The notes under the pieces were generated by a model. It was not told where the DNA came from. It ran no database searches and saw nothing but the letters and a program-made list of their open reading frames with translations. A stretch of DNA of 64,000 nt from Shewanella intestini (lineage in GTDB: Bacteria > Pseudomonadota > Gammaproteobacteria > Enterobacterales > Shewanellaceae). The stretch spans positions 62,001-126,000 of the forward strand of contig NZ_JAAIKR010000008.1 in NCBI RefSeq assembly GCF_018221465.1, given 5' to 3'. The stretch's first letter is position 1; every line of letters begins with the position of its first letter. This document shows, in pieces, positions 62,586 through 64,000 of the stretch. Both the position numbers and the translations under genes were made by a program.

Positions 62586-63936
62586 GCGGCTCTCCTTGCG
62601 ATTTCGTATCAACCTTATCAAACGGCAAGCGGGTTTTACCTGTAAGCAGTTCTTGCATCATACCTTGTTTAATTTGACGAGTTTTAGATAGGCGTTGCTG
62701 TAGCGCCTGAATTTCCTCGTCCATATCGGAGAGGATGGTAGCAATGGCAGTTTGTTCTTCTTTTGGAGGAACAGGTAATGGCACGTCTTTTAAATTAGCC
62801 TTAGAAAGGCCATAAACTTTTAGCCCGGTTGCCAGTCGATCAAATATTGCTTTTACAGCTACTATTGTGTGTAAATAGCCTTTAAAACCATTCGCGAAGA
62901 CATCATTTTTATCTCTTAACAAAAAAGTATGTAAACCTGAAATGATTTTTTTTTCACTCAAGTTAAGCACTTCAATACTTTTACCAATACCATCATAATC
63001 TTCAGATGCGTCAGCCATAATGACATCACCTTCCTTTAACAATATGGCGGAAGTTATTTTGTCTTGGCTTATATGTGGGATATTCGCTTTTGAAACATTT
63101 AAGAGATTATCCCACTTTGTATGTATATCACCATAATGGATATAACCAACCTTTCCTGATTCAGATAAATCGCTACGCGAATTTGTTGCTGTCGTCAAAA
63201 ATGTAAATATCTCACCATAAGTTTTAACCTCCCAATCCTCAGGGGTTTCACCTAGTTCACTTGGTTGAGTACCTTTAGTTTGCCCTTGCTTGTCGCCATC
63301 AGTGTAAGTCGCAAACTGTGGCAAACGAGTCTTGCCTGTCAGTAGTTGCTGCATGGTGGCGGTTTTTATCGCTTGTTTTTTGGCGATGAGTTTGTCTAAC
63401 TCACCGAGTAATGCGTCTACGTCTGACAAAGCATTCGCGATGGCTATTTGTTCTTGTAATTGTGGAACTGGAACCTTGATCTGCCCTATCTGTGTAAGAG
63501 AGAGAAAAGGTTGAGCACCTCCAGAAGACAAGGTTTCTAATACGCTTTCTCTCTTAAAAATCAAAGACTGGTTTAGATACCGACCATCTAACTTTTGGTC
63601 ATTTGGTTTGATAAGGGCCACATTTTTTAGACTAAAATGATAATTTACAGTTACCAAAGCAGTAGTTGCAGTGCCTGCTCCTATGTTAACCATTAAAACA
63701 TCACCTAATTCAGGGTTGCAGCGCTTATAAATTTCATCATGTATTTTTTGAGGTAAGTAGTAACATGAGCCGTAATCAATACTATTCTCTTTGATATGAA
63801 TTGCAGTGAAAAACGGTACGCCTTCTTTCACAGGCCTAGGAGTATCATGTGTTCCATCTGTAACTTTACTTGCAATAGAAGATATATTTTCAACATCCCA
63901 ATCATCAGGTATCACTTGCTTGGTAGCTTGACTCAT
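62575..63936 (-). CDS. hsdS: Type I restriction-modification specificity subunit
   Basis: The protein of about 453 residues has two target-recognition domains, each followed by the conserved coiled coil: LQEQIAIANALSDVDALLGELDKLIAKKQAIKTATMQQLLTGKTRLP and near the C-terminus KEEQTAIATILSDMDEEIQALQ. The repeated MxxQLLTGKTRLP signature marks the half ends. ATG 63936 overlaps the hsdM stop as ATGA; an ATG nine bases upstream (63945) is an alternative. Confidence 0.95.
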   Translation of the reverse strand: MSQATKQVIPDDWDVENISSIASKVTDGTHDTPRPVKEGVPFFTAIHIKENSIDYGSCYYLPQKIHDEIYKRCNPELGDVLMVNIGAGTATTALVTVNYHFSLKNVALIKPNDQKLDGRYLNQSLIFKRESVLETLSSGGAQPFLSLTQIGQIKVPVPQLQEQIAIANALSDVDALLGELDKLIAKKQAIKTATMQQLLTGKTRLPQFATYTDGDKQGQTKGTQPSELGETPEDWEVKTYGEIFTFLTTATNSRSDLSESGKVGYIHYGDIHTKWDNLLNVSKANIPHISQDKITSAILLKEGDVIMADASEDYDGIGKSIEVLNLSEKKIISGLHTFLLRDKNDVFANGFKGYLHTIVAVKAIFDRLATGLKVYGLSKANLKDVPLPVPPKEEQTAIATILSDMDEEIQALQQRLSKTRQIKQGMMQELLTGKTRLPFDKVDTKSQGEPHAD

Positions 63937-64000
63937 AGCGTCCACTCCAAACCCATGGCTTTCAGGTGATTTGCGACTTTATCGCTCAAGTCATCAACCG
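63933..64000 (-). CDS. hsdM: C-terminal end of type I methylase HsdM (partial)
   Basis: Only the last 22 codons are visible, ending VDDLSDKVANHLKAMGLEWT-Leu-stop. The TGA overlaps the hsdS start. Identification rests on its place before hsdS and the typical HsdM ending. Confidence 0.8.
   Translation of the reverse strand, partial: VDDLSDKVANHLKAMGLEWTL

Larger units (their letters stand above)
56491..64000 (+). mobile_element. Genomic island 2 (remnant, continues past the window)
   Basis: It starts with the second copy of the ssrA 3' repeat followed by a deleted P4-type integrase. Visible cargo is a type I restriction-modification operon. It appears to be an older ssrA insertion, now immobile on its own, with island 1 inserted in front of it. 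Confidence 0.7.

Overview
The window looks like chromosomal DNA of a Shewanella species or a very close relative. The left 26 kb carries conserved gammaproteobacterial housekeeping genes in a familiar order: der-bamB-yfgM-hisS-ispG-rodZ-pilW-rlmN and later bamE, rnfH/ratA, smpB and ssrA. A split-borosin pair resembling SonM/SonA of Shewanella oneidensis lies between the glyoxylate-shunt genes and bamE. The tmRNA encodes the tag ANDSNYSLAA. These assignments come from reading the sequence and recalled families; no database search was run.

Bases 1-7.6 kb, minus strand: the start of der, then an outer-membrane assembly, translation, isoprenoid and cell-shape cluster that runs back from a promoter in front of rlmN. 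Bases 7.8-16.5 kb: a CBS-domain membrane protein, a 5'-nucleotidase-like phosphoesterase, small periplasmic and acetyltransferase genes, a ParA/ribbon-helix-helix pair, an NTF2-like exported protein and an HDOD-GAF signalling protein. Bases 16.8-19.9 kb: aceB-aceA, with a 0.9 kb AT-rich gap upstream that holds eight perfect copies of an octamer. Bases 20.8-23.7 kb: sonM-like methyltransferase, sonA-like precursor and a TPR protein with a degenerate GGDEF domain, closely spaced in one orientation. Bases 24-26.5 kb: bamE, rnfH, ratA, smpB and ssrA.

The 3' end of ssrA has been used as an integration site at least twice. A perfect 108-bp direct repeat (26518-26625 and 56491-56598) brackets a 30-kb first island. 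It begins with an intact P4-type integrase and contains a Septu-like ATPase/HNH pair and a tightly overlapping 11-gene operon: two S-subunit-like proteins, N6-adenine methylase, giant P-loop ATPase, NurA-like protein, HerA-type ATPase, Ser/Thr kinase and four proteins I do not recognise. I judge this operon to be a MADS-like (methylation-associated defence) system. It is followed by a divergent TIGR04141/DUF6119 gene, an AlpA-type regulator, RadC-like and LRAT-like proteins, a short tyrosine recombinase, a YfjJ/inovirus Gp2-like protein and two AT-rich unknown genes.

The second copy of the repeat opens a second island. Its integrase is destroyed by an internal deletion, and its visible cargo is a type I restriction-modification operon (hsdM-hsdS-AlbA_2 protein-hsdR-YgjP metalloprotease) that runs off the right edge. 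The right 37 kb is therefore largely a tandem defence island. The clearest biological novelties are the MADS-like operon, the borosin locus with its divergent core peptide and linked degenerate GGDEF gene, and several repeat-based putative operators.
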